Shown here piece by piece: positions 7,703-16,150 of a DNA stretch of 64,000 nt. Positions within the stretch are counted from its first letter, which is position 1; each line of letters opens with the position of its first letter. The stretch lies in assembly GCA_944388215.1 (NCBI GenBank), contig CALXHT010000006.1:1-64000 (forward strand), given 5' to 3'. The notes under the pieces were generated by a model. It was not told the origin of the DNA. It did not search any database and was given only the letters and a program-made list of their open reading frames with translations. The position numbers and the translations under genes are program-made. Source of the stretch: an uncultured Gemmiger sp. Lineage in GTDB: Bacteria > Bacillota > Clostridia > Oscillospirales > Ruminococcaceae.

Positions 7703-8887
7703 TTACAGCGCCATCTTGTAGATGTTGTACATATCCTCCTCGTGGAGCAGCCGGGCCGAACCCTTGCTGCCGCCGCAGGCAGAAGCACAGCTATGGGCCA
7801 TGGCATGCAGCTGCTCGTCGGTGGGATCGATGCCCAGCTCCCGCAGGTTGGTGGGCATGCCGATCTCCCGGTAGAAGGCCTCCATGGCCTGGATGCCCTT
7901 CTCCGCCGTCTCGGCATCGGTGGCACCGGGCGTCACCCCCATCACGTTCACTGCATACCGGGCAAACCGGCCGGGAATGTTGCCGCAGACATACCGCGCC
8001 CAGCTGGGCCAGAGGGCCGCCAGACCGGCGCCGTGGGTCACGTCAAACATGCCGCCCAGCTCGTGCTCCAGGGCGTGGGTGGCGAAGTCGCCGCCGCCGT
8101 TGCCGCAGCCCGTCAGGTCGTTGTGGGCCAGCGAACCCGCCCACATCACCTCGGCCCGGGCGTCGTAGTCGTCGGGATGGGTGTGCAGAATTTTCGCCTG
8201 GGCCATGACGGTGCGCAGCAGCGCCTCGGCGATGGCGTCGGTCAGCTCCATGTTGCCCTGGGAGGTGAAATACCGCTCCATCGTGTGCATCATGATGTCG
8301 GTGCAGCCGCTCTCGGTCTGGTAATCGGGCAGGGTCATCGTCAGTTCGGGGTTCATCGCCGCAAACTTGGGCCGCGCCAGATTGTCGTTGTAGGAGCGCT
8401 TCTCCCCCGTCTTCTCGTTGGTGATCACCGAGCTGTTGCTGGATTCGCTGCCCGCAGCCGCAATGGTCAGCACCGACGCCACCGGCAGGCAGCCCCTGGC
8501 CGTGCGCTTGCTCTCGTAGAGTTCCCACACATCCTTGTCCGGCTCGGCCAGCCCGTAGCCGATGGCCTTGGCCGTGTCGATGGCGGAACCGCCGCCCACC
8601 GCCAGCAGGAAGTCGATGCCCTCCCGCTTGCCGATCTCGATGCCTTCATAGACCTTGCTCAGGTGCGGGTTGGGCACCACGCCGCCCAGCGTAAAGCACC
8701 GGATGCCCGCTTGCTCCATGGGCTGGATGATGCTGTCCAGCAGGCCGCTCCTGACCACCCGCTGGCTGCCGTACACCACCAGCACCCTGGTGCCGCCGTA
8801 CTTCTGCACGTGGGCCGCCACCTGGGTCTGGGCGCCCCGGCCGAAGACGATCTCGGTGGGCGAATAGTAGTTGAAATTGTTTGCCAT
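7703..8887 (-). CDS. Iron-containing alcohol dehydrogenase (BDH/YugJ type)
   Basis: The preferred start gives a 394-residue enzyme beginning MANNFNYYSPTEIVFGRG, exactly where butanol/aldehyde-alcohol dehydrogenases of this family begin. It contains the NAD(P)-binding AVGGGSAIDTAKAIGYG near residue 95 and the metal-ligand region FATHALEHELGGMFDVTHGAG. It should interconvert aldehydes and alcohols at the end of fermentation with NAD(P)H; the substrate cannot be read from sequence. Two upstream in-frame ATGs would add up to 12 residues. The gene is monocistronic with its own promoter and terminator. Confidence 0.9.
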   Translation of the reverse strand: MANNFNYYSPTEIVFGRGAQTQVAAHVQKYGGTRVLVVYGSQRVVRSGLLDSIIQPMEQAGIRCFTLGGVVPNPHLSKVYEGIEIGKREGIDFLLAVGGGSAIDTAKAIGYGLAEPDKDVWELYESKRTARGCLPVASVLTIAAAGSESSNSSVITNEKTGEKRSYNDNLARPKFAAMNPELTMTLPDYQTESGCTDIMMHTMERYFTSQGNMELTDAIAEALLRTVMAQAKILHTHPDDYDARAEVMWAGSLAHNDLTGCGNGGGDFATHALEHELGGMFDVTHGAGLAALWPSWARYVCGNIPGRFARYAVNVMGVTPGATDAETAEKGIQAMEAFYREIGMPTNLRELGIDPTDEQLHAMAHSCASACGGSKGSARLLHEEDMYNIYKMAL

Positions 8888-8955
8888 TGGAAATCCCGTT
8901 CCTTTCCGCATGTCTTTCCGCACCAGGACAACTTGCCCCGGTACTGTTTATTTTC

Positions 8956-8983
8956 AGTATAGCACGCCGCCGCACAAAATCAA
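8956..8983 (-). promoter_or_regulatory. Promoter of the alcohol dehydrogenase gene
   Basis: On the minus strand TTGATT and TATACT are spaced by 16 nt, about 70 nt upstream of the gene. Confidence 0.55.
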
Positions 8984-9076
8984 CCGCAGCCTGTGGATTT
9001 TCCCGCTTTTTTGCAGGCTGCGGCCGGGGCAGGAAAATACAGTCTGTTATATAAAAAATACAATTTGTACAGTCCC

Positions 9077-9105
9077 TTGTCGGTTGGGGCTTACGGGGGT
9101 ATACT
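9077..9105 (+). promoter_or_regulatory. Promoter of the glutaredoxin-like gene
   Basis: TTGTCG at 9077-9082 and TATACT at 9100-9105 have 17-nt spacing. The start codon is 29 nt beyond the -10 box. Confidence 0.6.
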
Positions 9106-9133
9106 GGGGACAAACCGACAGGAGGCATGCTTC

Positions 9134-9454
9134 ATGAAAGTATACGGTTCGCACATCTGCATCGACTGCCGCAACTACCAGGCCCTGCAGGCCCGGCGCG
9201 GCTTTGCGGCGGAATTCATCGACATCACCGCCAACACCGCCAATCTCAAGGAATTCCTGGCCCTGCGGGACCACGACCCGGTGTTTGTCCCGGTGCGGGA
9301 ACACGGCGGCATCGGCATCCCGCTCTTTGTGAACGAGGACGGCCGCAAGACCTTCGACGTGGACGAGGCCCTGGGCTGGATCGGCCAGCCGCCGGTACAG
9401 CCGGAGGAAGTGGCCGAGCAGCGCCCCGCCTGCGGCGCGGGCGGCTGCCATTGA
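9134..9454 (+). CDS. Glutaredoxin-related small protein with CxxC motif
   Basis: The protein has 106 residues. GGAGG at 9121-9125 sets the start at 9134. It begins MKVYGSHICIDCRNYQAL, with a Cys-x-x-Cys (CIDC) at the position of the glutaredoxin active site, and continues in a thioredoxin-like pattern with a VPLFV-like cis-proline region (GIGIPLFVNEDG). It ends in CGAGGCH, a short Cys/Gly tail that could bind a metal. Proteins of this kind are usually called glutaredoxin-related or arsenate-reductase-like; the partner is unknown. No operon mates. Confidence 0.75.
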   Translation: MKVYGSHICIDCRNYQALQARRGFAAEFIDITANTANLKEFLALRDHDPVFVPVREHGGIGIPLFVNEDGRKTFDVDEALGWIGQPPVQPEEVAEQRPACGAGGCH

Positions 9455-9520
9455 CTTTGTGATTTATTACAAAGATACACTGTTGACTTTGGCGAAAACA
9501 GCAAAATTTCCGGCAGGTAC

Positions 9521-9549
9521 TTGACAAGCGCCGCCGGGTCTGGTACACT
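9521..9549 (+). promoter_or_regulatory. Promoter of the TrpB2 T-box transcript
   Basis: TTGACA at 9521-9526 and TACACT at 9544-9549 are 17 nt apart. Confidence 0.7.
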
Positions 9550-9555
9550 CCCAGA

Positions 9556-9876
9556 CAATTCAACGGGTTAAACCGCTGAAGCAATAAACCGAGGACGCAG
9601 AAGAGTAGGCAGAGAACGGAATCCCCCAGAGAGCCGCGGACAGGTGGGAGCGCGGCGGTGACCCCTTTGCCGAATGGACTGCCGAGGGCGGAGCGAACGG
9701 GCCAGTACCCCAGTAGCAACCGACGGATTTCCCCCGTTAGCGGGAACGATGTGTGTTGGCACGTCGGATGAGCGGGCGAAGCGATTCGCCAATTTGGGTG
9801 GCACCGCAGAAGCTTTCAGGCTTTTGTCCCAAAGGGTATTTTACACATGCCCTGTGGGACAAAGGCCTTTTTGTTT
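9556..9876 (+). promoter_or_regulatory. T-box leader with Trp (UGG) specifier
   Basis: The leader has the AGAGAG element of Stem I (about 9630), a GAA-TGG-A specifier-loop signature with the codon UGG at 9675-9677, the T-box TGGGTGGCACCGC at 9795-9807, and a strong terminator (9818-9831 with 9855-9868) followed by a T-rich tract. It should sense uncharged tRNA-Trp and allow read-through into the TrpB2 gene when tryptophan is scarce. The specifier assignment rests on position in the loop and on the downstream gene. Confidence 0.92.
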
Positions 9877-9910
9877 TGTCCCGCGCGGCACACAGAAAGG
9901 AGCCTTCCGT

Positions 9911-11293
9911 ATGAGCACCGAGAAAATCCCCTACAAGATCTACCTGTCCGAAGAGGAACTGCCGCGCACCTGGTACAATGTCCGGGCCGACATGAAAAAT
10001 AAACCCGCGCCGCTGCTGAACCCCGGCACCGGCCAGCCCATGGACTACGACGACCTGCGCCCGGTGTTCTGCGACGAACTGATCCGCCAGGAGCTGGACA
10101 ACGACACCCGGGAGATCCCCATCCCCGACGAGATCCGGGACTACTACAAGACCTACCGGCCCGCGCCGCTGGTGCGTGCCTACAACCTGGAAAAAAAGCT
10201 GGGCACCCCGGCCAAAATCTACTACAAGTTCGAGGGTAACAACACTTCTGGCAGCCACAAGCTGAACAGCGCCATCGCCCAGGCCTACTACGCCAAGCAG
10301 CAGGGGCTCAAGGGCGTCACCACCGAGACCGGCGCCGGCCAGTGGGGCACGGCCCTGTCCATGGCCTGCGCCTATCTGGGGCTGGACTGCAAGGTCTATA
10401 TGGTGAAGTGCTCCTACGAGCAGAAGCCCTTCCGCCGGGAGGTCATGCGGGTGTACGGCGCCTCGGTGACCCCCTCCCCCTCCGACACCACCCAGGTGGG
10501 ACGCCGCATCCTGGCCGAACATCCCGGCACCACCGGGTCGCTGGGCTGCGCCATCAGCGAGGCGGTGGAGGTGGCCACCTCCACCCCCGGCTACCGCTAT
10601 GTGCTGGGCAGCGTGCTCAACCAGGTGCTGCTGCACCAGAGCATCATCGGCGTGGAGACCAAGACCGCCCTGGACAAATACGGCGTCAAGCCGGACATCA
10701 TCATTGGCTGCGCGGGCGGCGGCAGCAACCTGGGCGGACTGATCTCCCCCTTCATGGGCCAGAAGCTGCGGGGCGAGGCGGATTACCGCTTCATCGCGGT
10801 GGAACCGGCCTCCTGCCCCAGCTTCACCCGGGGCAAGTTCGCCTACGACTTCTGCGACACCGGCATGGTCTGTCCGCTGGCCAAGATGTACACCCTGGGC
10901 AGCAACTTCATCCCGTCGCCCAACCACGCGGGCGGCCTGCGCTACCACGGCATGAGCCCCGTGCTGGCCCAGCTCTACCACGACGGTCTGATGGAGGCCG
11001 TGGCGGTGGAACAGACCAGGGTCTTTGAGGCCGCCGAGCAGTTTGCCCGGGTGGAGGGCATCCTGCCCGCGCCGGAGAGCAGCCACGCCATCCGGGTGGC
11101 CATCGACGAGGCGCTGCGCTGCAAGGAGACCGGCGAGGAGAAGACCATCCTCTTCGGCCTGACCGGCACCGGCTACTTCGACATGGTGGCCTACGAGAAG
11201 TTCCACGACGGCACGATGACCGACACCATCCCCACCGACGCAGAGCTGGAGGCCAGCTTTGCCAACCTGCCCAAGGTGCCCGGTCAGGACTGA
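9911..11293 (+). CDS. trpB: TrpB2-type tryptophan synthase beta chain
   Basis: This 460-residue PLP enzyme belongs to the TrpB2 class (TrpB-like), which condenses indole and serine to tryptophan without needing TrpA. The PLP lysine lies in FEGNNTSGSHKLNSA, the substrate-binding stretch is TETGAGQWGTALSMA, and GCAGGGSNLGG is the phosphate-binding loop. AAGGAG at 9897-9902 fixes the start 8 nt downstream, just after the T-box terminator. No other trp gene is adjacent, so its likely role is to scavenge indole or to act with trp genes located elsewhere. Confidence 0.93.
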   Translation: MSTEKIPYKIYLSEEELPRTWYNVRADMKNKPAPLLNPGTGQPMDYDDLRPVFCDELIRQELDNDTREIPIPDEIRDYYKTYRPAPLVRAYNLEKKLGTPAKIYYKFEGNNTSGSHKLNSAIAQAYYAKQQGLKGVTTETGAGQWGTALSMACAYLGLDCKVYMVKCSYEQKPFRREVMRVYGASVTPSPSDTTQVGRRILAEHPGTTGSLGCAISEAVEVATSTPGYRYVLGSVLNQVLLHQSIIGVETKTALDKYGVKPDIIIGCAGGGSNLGGLISPFMGQKLRGEADYRFIAVEPASCPSFTRGKFAYDFCDTGMVCPLAKMYTLGSNFIPSPNHAGGLRYHGMSPVLAQLYHDGLMEAVAVEQTRVFEAAEQFARVEGILPAPESSHAIRVAIDEALRCKETGEEKTILFGLTGTGYFDMVAYEKFHDGTMTDTIPTDAELEASFANLPKVPGQD

Positions 11294-11303
11294 TCTTCAT
11301 AAT

Positions 11304-11348
11304 AACAGCACGGCGTCCTCCGACAATTGCGGAGGGCGCCGTGCTGTT
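11304..11348 (+). terminator. Terminator after trpB
   Basis: A long GC-rich hairpin pairs 11304-11315 with 11337-11348, extended by an inner TCCTCCG/CGGAGGG stem. Confidence 0.75.
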
Positions 11349-11384
11349 GGATGGAAGAGAAGATTCCCGGAGGGAAAGAGAATA

Positions 11385-13592
11385 TCAGACGCGGGCGACG
11401 GTGTTCAGCCGGGCGTTCAGCGAGAGCAGCGTTTCCTTGGTCAGCTTGTTCTCACCCAGGGTGCCCACCAGGCCGGAGAGCCGCAGCACCGTGAAGCCGC
11501 CGATCATCCGGGCGAAATTTTCATCGGGTTCACCGTTTCCGCCCATGCCCACCATGGCCAGCAGGTCGAGAATGACCTGTTTGCCCTCGGGGGCCTTCAT
11601 GATGTCGCTGATCCTGTCGTTCAGCGAGTAGAAGCCTTCGTTTTCGGTGACATCAAACCAGTTGAGGATGGCGCCGCGTTCCCGCAGGCGATAGCGCTCG
11701 TCGGGGGTATCCACATGGCAGATGGTGCCGCTGTCACGGCAGGCGCCGGCCACAGCTTCCAGTCTTGTCACACCCTGATTGGGCACCGTGAAGCGGAAGA
11801 AGTGATCCTCCGCCTGCTGCGCACCCAGGGAAACCCCGTTGGCAAACAGTTCCACCTGGGGCTGGTTGGAGTAGACGGTGATGCGCACCGTGTCGCCGGT
11901 ATGGTTCACAAACCGCTTGCCGCACAGGTGGACAAACGGCTCATCGGACAGCCAGGCCTTGTAGGCGTAGAAGGCATCCTTTTTGTACTGGCGGTCGATG
12001 GTCACCAGGCCCTTGTGATTCTGGCCGTTCTCGCCATCCTCGTTGCGGGCGTCGGCGCCGAAGTCAAACATATTCCACACATGGGTGGCCCAGATATAGG
12101 GCCGGCTGAAAAGCTGCTTGATGAGCTCCTCGTGGTAGTAGGCCTGGTATTCCTCGGTGTAATCCCCCTGCTGCGGGGTGTCGGAATGCCAGTTCAGCGC
12201 CTCGCAGCCGTACTCGCTGCAGCCGATGGGCAGCGTGGGACGCTCGGCATGGAACTTGTCGAACCAGGGACCGTTCATGGCGGTGTCGCCGCCATACCAG
12301 CCAAAGTAGTGGTTGTAGGAGATGGCATCGGGGATTTCCAGGTAGGGGCTGTCGGTGGGACACATGCTCACCACCGCCATGACGGTGGGACGGGTGGGAT
12401 CCATGGTGTGGCACAGATCGTTGAGCTCGTGGTGGTTGTCCAGCAGACCGGGGTCCTTGTCGCCCTTCATGGTGATCTCGTTGCTCAGGCCCCAGACCAC
12501 GATGGATGCATGGTGATGGTTCTGCACGATGAGTTCCCGCATCTGGCTCAGGGTGTTCGCCCGGCCGCCCGGCATATGCCGGGAGATATAGGGGATCTCG
12601 GCCCAGACCACCATGCCGCGCTCGTCGCACAGGTCATAGAAGAACTGATCGTGCTGGTAGTGGGCCAGACGGATGGTGTTGGCGCCCACCTCGCAGATCA
12701 GGTCCATATCCCGGATGTGGTCTTCCCTGGTGATGGCGTTGCCCTTCTGCCAGCCGTCCTGGTGGCGGGAGACACCGTGCAGCGGATAGCTTTCGCCGTT
12801 GAGGAAGAAGCCCTTGTCGGGGTCGATCCTGTAGCTGCGGAAACCGAACCGGCGGCTGACGCTGTCCAGCACCGTGCCGTCCCGGAGCAGCTCGGCGGTG
12901 AGGGTGTAGAGGTAGGGGTCCTTGCGGCCATGCCACAGATGGACCTGGTCCACCTGCAGTTCGGTCTTGTCGGCGGCGTTGGTGGTCTGGGCAGCCACGT
13001 TGCCGTCGGCGTCGCGGATGGTGTACCGCACGGTGGTGCCGTCGGCGGGACCGGCGATCCAGCGCTCCACCGTGACCTTGCCGCTGACATCGGGGGTCAG
13101 GTGCAGGCCGCAGCCGCCGTAATAGGAAAGTTCAAAATGGGTGGCGGGCACGCAGAGGATGTTCACATCCCGGTAGAGGCCGCCGTAGAAGGTAAAGTCC
13201 GCCGACTGGGGATAGACCCGGTCGTTGGGGGCGTTGTCCACCGTGATGACCAGCAGGTTTTCGTCCTGCAGCCTGCCGGTGAGCTCCACCCGCCAGGTGG
13301 AGTAGCCGCCGTCGTGGTGGGCCAGCTTTTCACCGTTCAGGTAGACATCCGCCGAGGAGTTGGCGCCGTTGACCTCCAGGAAATAGGCCTCCGCTTCGGG
13401 CAGGTCAGCGCGCTCCAGCGCCCGCACATAGACAGCGGTGCCGCGCCAGTAGTCGTTTCCGCCGTCCTGGCCGTCAATGTTGTTCCAGCTGTGGGGCAGA
13501 TTGACCAGGTCCCAGTCGGCGGGGAAGGTTTCGGGCAGCGGGGCTCCCTTGCGGAAAGCCCATTTGTGGTTGATGTTGCAGACAGTTCGCAT
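11385..13592 (-). CDS. Glycoside hydrolase family 2 beta-galactosidase-like enzyme
   Basis: The protein has 735 residues: an N-terminal jelly-roll sugar-binding domain (LPHSWNNIDG, YLEVNGANSSADVYLNGEK), an immunoglobulin-like domain (about 180-265), and a TIM barrel. The catalytic acid/base is Glu372 in GLSNEI and the nucleophile is Glu460 in GCSEYGCEA. WATHVWNMFDFGADARNE and NHKGLVTIDRQYKKDAFY are typical of GH2 beta-galactosidases. About 130 residues follow the barrel. It lacks a signal peptide, so it is cytoplasmic and acts on sugar brought in by the GPH transporter encoded upstream. AAGGAGG precedes the start. A beta-glucuronidase or related specificity remains possible because of the NxK motif. 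Confidence 0.88.
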   Translation of the reverse strand: MRTVCNINHKWAFRKGAPLPETFPADWDLVNLPHSWNNIDGQDGGNDYWRGTAVYVRALERADLPEAEAYFLEVNGANSSADVYLNGEKLAHHDGGYSTWRVELTGRLQDENLLVITVDNAPNDRVYPQSADFTFYGGLYRDVNILCVPATHFELSYYGGCGLHLTPDVSGKVTVERWIAGPADGTTVRYTIRDADGNVAAQTTNAADKTELQVDQVHLWHGRKDPYLYTLTAELLRDGTVLDSVSRRFGFRSYRIDPDKGFFLNGESYPLHGVSRHQDGWQKGNAITREDHIRDMDLICEVGANTIRLAHYQHDQFFYDLCDERGMVVWAEIPYISRHMPGGRANTLSQMRELIVQNHHHASIVVWGLSNEITMKGDKDPGLLDNHHELNDLCHTMDPTRPTVMAVVSMCPTDSPYLEIPDAISYNHYFGWYGGDTAMNGPWFDKFHAERPTLPIGCSEYGCEALNWHSDTPQQGDYTEEYQAYYHEELIKQLFSRPYIWATHVWNMFDFGADARNEDGENGQNHKGLVTIDRQYKKDAFYAYKAWLSDEPFVHLCGKRFVNHTGDTVRITVYSNQPQVELFANGVSLGAQQAEDHFFRFTVPNQGVTRLEAVAGACRDSGTICHVDTPDERYRLRERGAILNWFDVTENEGFYSLNDRISDIMKAPEGKQVILDLLAMVGMGGNGEPDENFARMIGGFTVLRLSGLVGTLGENKLTKETLLSLNARLNTVARV

Positions 13593-13613
13593 ACAGAAAT
13601 ACCTCCTTATGGA

Positions 13614-14582
13614 TTATGCTTCGGCGGCATACTTTTCTTTCAGGGCCTGGACGTTCTCCTCCACCTGCTTTTTGTGCAGCGGATACCAGAACCACAGGAT
13701 GGCGGCCAGCATCATGCCCACCATCATGGTGATCGTGGAGGCGGACTGGGCGGCCGCGTTGTTGTAGTAGTCGGGGTAGACGTAGCCGCTCATGCCCTGC
13801 ATGGTGAGCTGGGCCAGCAGCATGACGATGGACGCCGCGATGATGGAGATGAGGGCACGGTTGTGTACGGCGCTCCTGAGCATCTGGAGCACCGACTCCT
13901 GTTTGCGGTCGGGAGTCTCCACGCGGACACGCTCGATAACCAGATTATAGCACAAAAGATAGCAGACCACGGCCAGGACCGAGAAAACACCGGCCGCGAG
14001 GGTGACGCGGGAACCAATGAGGGTTTCCACACCATCCACCTTCTGGTAGGCGATGAGGGACAGCCCCACACCGATGACCACACCGGCCAGTGTGCCGCCC
14101 ATGGTGCGGAAGGTGGACAGAGACTGCCGGTCATCGGGGTCCTCCGAGATGGCGGAAGCCATGGAGCCGTAGGGAATGTTGATGGCCGTGTAGAAGACCG
14201 ATCCCCACAGGATGTAGGTCACGAACAGGTAGGCGATCTTGGCCCCCATGGGCAGCCCTGCCAGGCTGCTCTGGTAAATCAGGAAGGAGGCAATGGCCAC
14301 CGGGCCGCACATGCGCAGCAGCCAGGGCTTGAACTTGCCGTGGGCCGTGGTGCGGCTGCGGTCACAGATGCGGCCCATGGTCACATCGGTGAAGGCATCC
14401 ACGATGCGCGCAATGGTCATGACCAGGCCTACCACACCGGCCGAAACACCCATGACATCCGTGTAGAACTTCATGAGCATCATGGTGGAAAAAATAAAGG
14501 TAAAATCGTTGCCGAAGTCTCCGAACAAGTAACCGACCTTGTCGCGGATTCCGAAGGGACGCACCGTGGCGCTGCGGTTCAT
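13614..14582 (-). CDS. GPH-family sugar:cation symporter with an apparent internal deletion
   Basis: The 322-residue product belongs to the glycoside-pentoside-hexuronide symporters (MelB/UidB/XynP), which normally have about 450-470 residues and 12 helices. The N-terminal half is intact (YLFGDFGNDFTF, ARIVDAFTDVTMGRICDRS, INIPYGSMASAISEDPDDRQSLS). The C-terminal half then jumps from SASTITMMVGMMLAA straight to the usual last-helix and tail sequence ILWFWYPLHKKQVEENV. About 130 residues, three or so helices, are missing in frame. AAGGAG precedes the ATG. It is the first gene of the operon with the GH2 enzyme. Transport function is doubtful unless the deletion is an assembly error. Confidence 0.85.
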   Translation of the reverse strand: MNRSATVRPFGIRDKVGYLFGDFGNDFTFIFSTMMLMKFYTDVMGVSAGVVGLVMTIARIVDAFTDVTMGRICDRSRTTAHGKFKPWLLRMCGPVAIASFLIYQSSLAGLPMGAKIAYLFVTYILWGSVFYTAINIPYGSMASAISEDPDDRQSLSTFRTMGGTLAGVVIGVGLSLIAYQKVDGVETLIGSRVTLAAGVFSVLAVVCYLLCYNLVIERVRVETPDRKQESVLQMLRSAVHNRALISIIAASIVMLLAQLTMQGMSGYVYPDYYNNAAAQSASTITMMVGMMLAAILWFWYPLHKKQVEENVQALKEKYAAEA

Positions 14583-14606
14583 ACAATCACTCCTTAATCC
14601 AACAGT

Positions 14607-14701
14607 GTAGAGGGTAAGTAGAGGGTTAAAATTCGTTGTCCGGACGTTGTATGTATCTTACCAGAATGGGAGCCCCTTATATTAGAATTTTTTCGTGTCA
14701 A
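14607..14701 (-). promoter_or_regulatory. Promoter and possible operator repeats of the GPH-GH2 operon
   Basis: On the minus strand TTGACA (14696-14701) and TATAAG (14676-14681) are only 14 nt apart, a spacing that usually needs an activator. Downstream are two abutting 11-bp direct repeats, GTAGAGGGTAA (14607-14617) and GTAGAGGGTTA (14618-14628) on the plus strand. A GTCCGGAC palindrome lies at 14638-14645. Direct repeats are typical AraC-family operator half-sites, and an AraC gene is divergent here. Confidence 0.5.
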
Positions 14702-14837
14702 AATAGCATTATTTTTGTTTTTTCTCTTGTCATTGTGCAGAAAAAGGCGCATACTGTATGTATAGTTTGCCAACGCCGCCAAATGTTCGAGGCATTTTTT
14801 GTATGAACTGCGCAAATGAGTTCGCTTTTTTCTGAAA

Positions 14838-16022
14838 GTGCTGGAAAAGTCCGGTATCGGCAGCCGGGAATTCACCCTGCCCGCCGAGACCGACCTGGAG
14901 ATTGACGCCGGTCTGCGCCGGCAGCTGGGGGTGACGCCTTCGGTGTTTACGGGCTGCCAGATGTTTTTCTCCCACATGGAGGCCGGCCCGGTGTATCATG
15001 TCACCGACCGGTTTTATCTGCACTATCTGTTTTTTCTGCTGCCCGACGCGCTCCACTGCATGGTCGTGGGGCCTTACCTTTCCATCCGTCCCTCGGGACA
15101 GCAGATCCTGGAAACGGCAGAGCACTACGAACTGCCCCCGGCCCGGGCACACCTGCTGGAGGAATTCTACCCCACCCTGCCTCAGATCGCCGACAACAGC
15201 CCCTTCTACGCCATGCTCTACACTCTGTGCGAACTGCTGTACGGCCACCAGGCCGAGGTTCGCCCCATCAGTCTGGAGGATGAATTTTCCCCCGCTGCCC
15301 TCTCGGTGCCCACCCGGGAGGCCGATCTGCCCGCCGCCATGCAGCGGCTGGAGATCCGCTACCAGCTGGAAGATGACATGCTGCAGGCGGTGACCGACGG
15401 AGACCGTCCCCGGCTGCATCAGCTGCTCCACGACGTAGACCTGAATGTGGCGGTGGAATCCCGCCTGGCTGACCCGGTGCGCAACATCAAGAACTACTGT
15501 ATCGTCCACAACACCGTACTTCGCAAGGCCGCCCAGCGGGGCGGGGTGCATCCCATCTATCTGGATGATCTGTCCCGCACCTGTGCCGCCCGCATCGAAC
15601 AGCTGCCCACCACCGGCGCCGCCCAGCGGCTGGTGCTGGAGATGGCCGACCAGTATTGTCTTCTGGTGCAGCGCCACAGCAATGACGGGTACTCCAAGCC
15701 GGTGCAGACCGCCGTCCTGTATGTCCGCCAGCATCTGTCCGAACCGCTGAACCTGCGCACTGTAGCCGCCGCCCTGGACTGCAACGCCAGCTATTTTTCC
15801 GCCCGCTTCAAAAAGGAGACCGGCCAGACCCTGACTGAATTCATCCTTCAGGAGCGGATGCGGCTGGCGGTCAGTCTGCTGGTCGGCACCCGGCTGCAGG
15901 TCCAGACCATCGCCCAGCACTGCGGTTTTCTGGATGTAAACTACTTTTCCCGCATTTTCCGCCAGACCACCGGCACCAGTCCCAGCGAATACCGCAGGAC
16001 CGGCCGTGCCCTCCAGCTGTGA
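14838..16022 (+). CDS. AraC-family regulator, divergent from the GPH-GH2 operon
   Basis: The protein has 394 residues as drawn, with a GTG start. The C-terminal 105 residues form the AraC double HTH (LNLRTVAAALDCNASYFSARFKKETGQ and a second helix pair ending NYFSRIFRQTTGTSPSEYR). The first 285 residues are an uncharacterised sensor region. No ribosome site precedes the GTG. Another frame starting at ATG 14758 has AAAGG about 10 nt upstream and runs coding-like sequence (MYSLPTPPNVRGIFC) to a TGA directly behind a run of six T; one extra T would join it to this gene. It is probably the regulator of the divergent sugar operon. Confidence 0.85.
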   Translation: MLEKSGIGSREFTLPAETDLEIDAGLRRQLGVTPSVFTGCQMFFSHMEAGPVYHVTDRFYLHYLFFLLPDALHCMVVGPYLSIRPSGQQILETAEHYELPPARAHLLEEFYPTLPQIADNSPFYAMLYTLCELLYGHQAEVRPISLEDEFSPAALSVPTREADLPAAMQRLEIRYQLEDDMLQAVTDGDRPRLHQLLHDVDLNVAVESRLADPVRNIKNYCIVHNTVLRKAAQRGGVHPIYLDDLSRTCAARIEQLPTTGAAQRLVLEMADQYCLLVQRHSNDGYSKPVQTAVLYVRQHLSEPLNLRTVAAALDCNASYFSARFKKETGQTLTEFILQERMRLAVSLLVGTRLQVQTIAQHCGFLDVNYFSRIFRQTTGTSPSEYRRTGRALQL

Positions 16023-16150
16023 TCTCCTTTCCGGACAGATCCGCCTTTTTGTCCATTGCACCGTATCGCTCCCTTGGGTAAGGTAAAGTCACCCGGGGTG
16101 GGTATAAACGGACCCGCACCGCCGCATACCAATGACGGGAGGAACTGTGC

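Noticed and set aside
11259..14597. A 1112-codon plus-strand frame opposite the GH2 and GPH genes
   Set aside because: It mirrors two well-supported minus-strand genes and has the biased composition of an antisense frame in GC-rich DNA.
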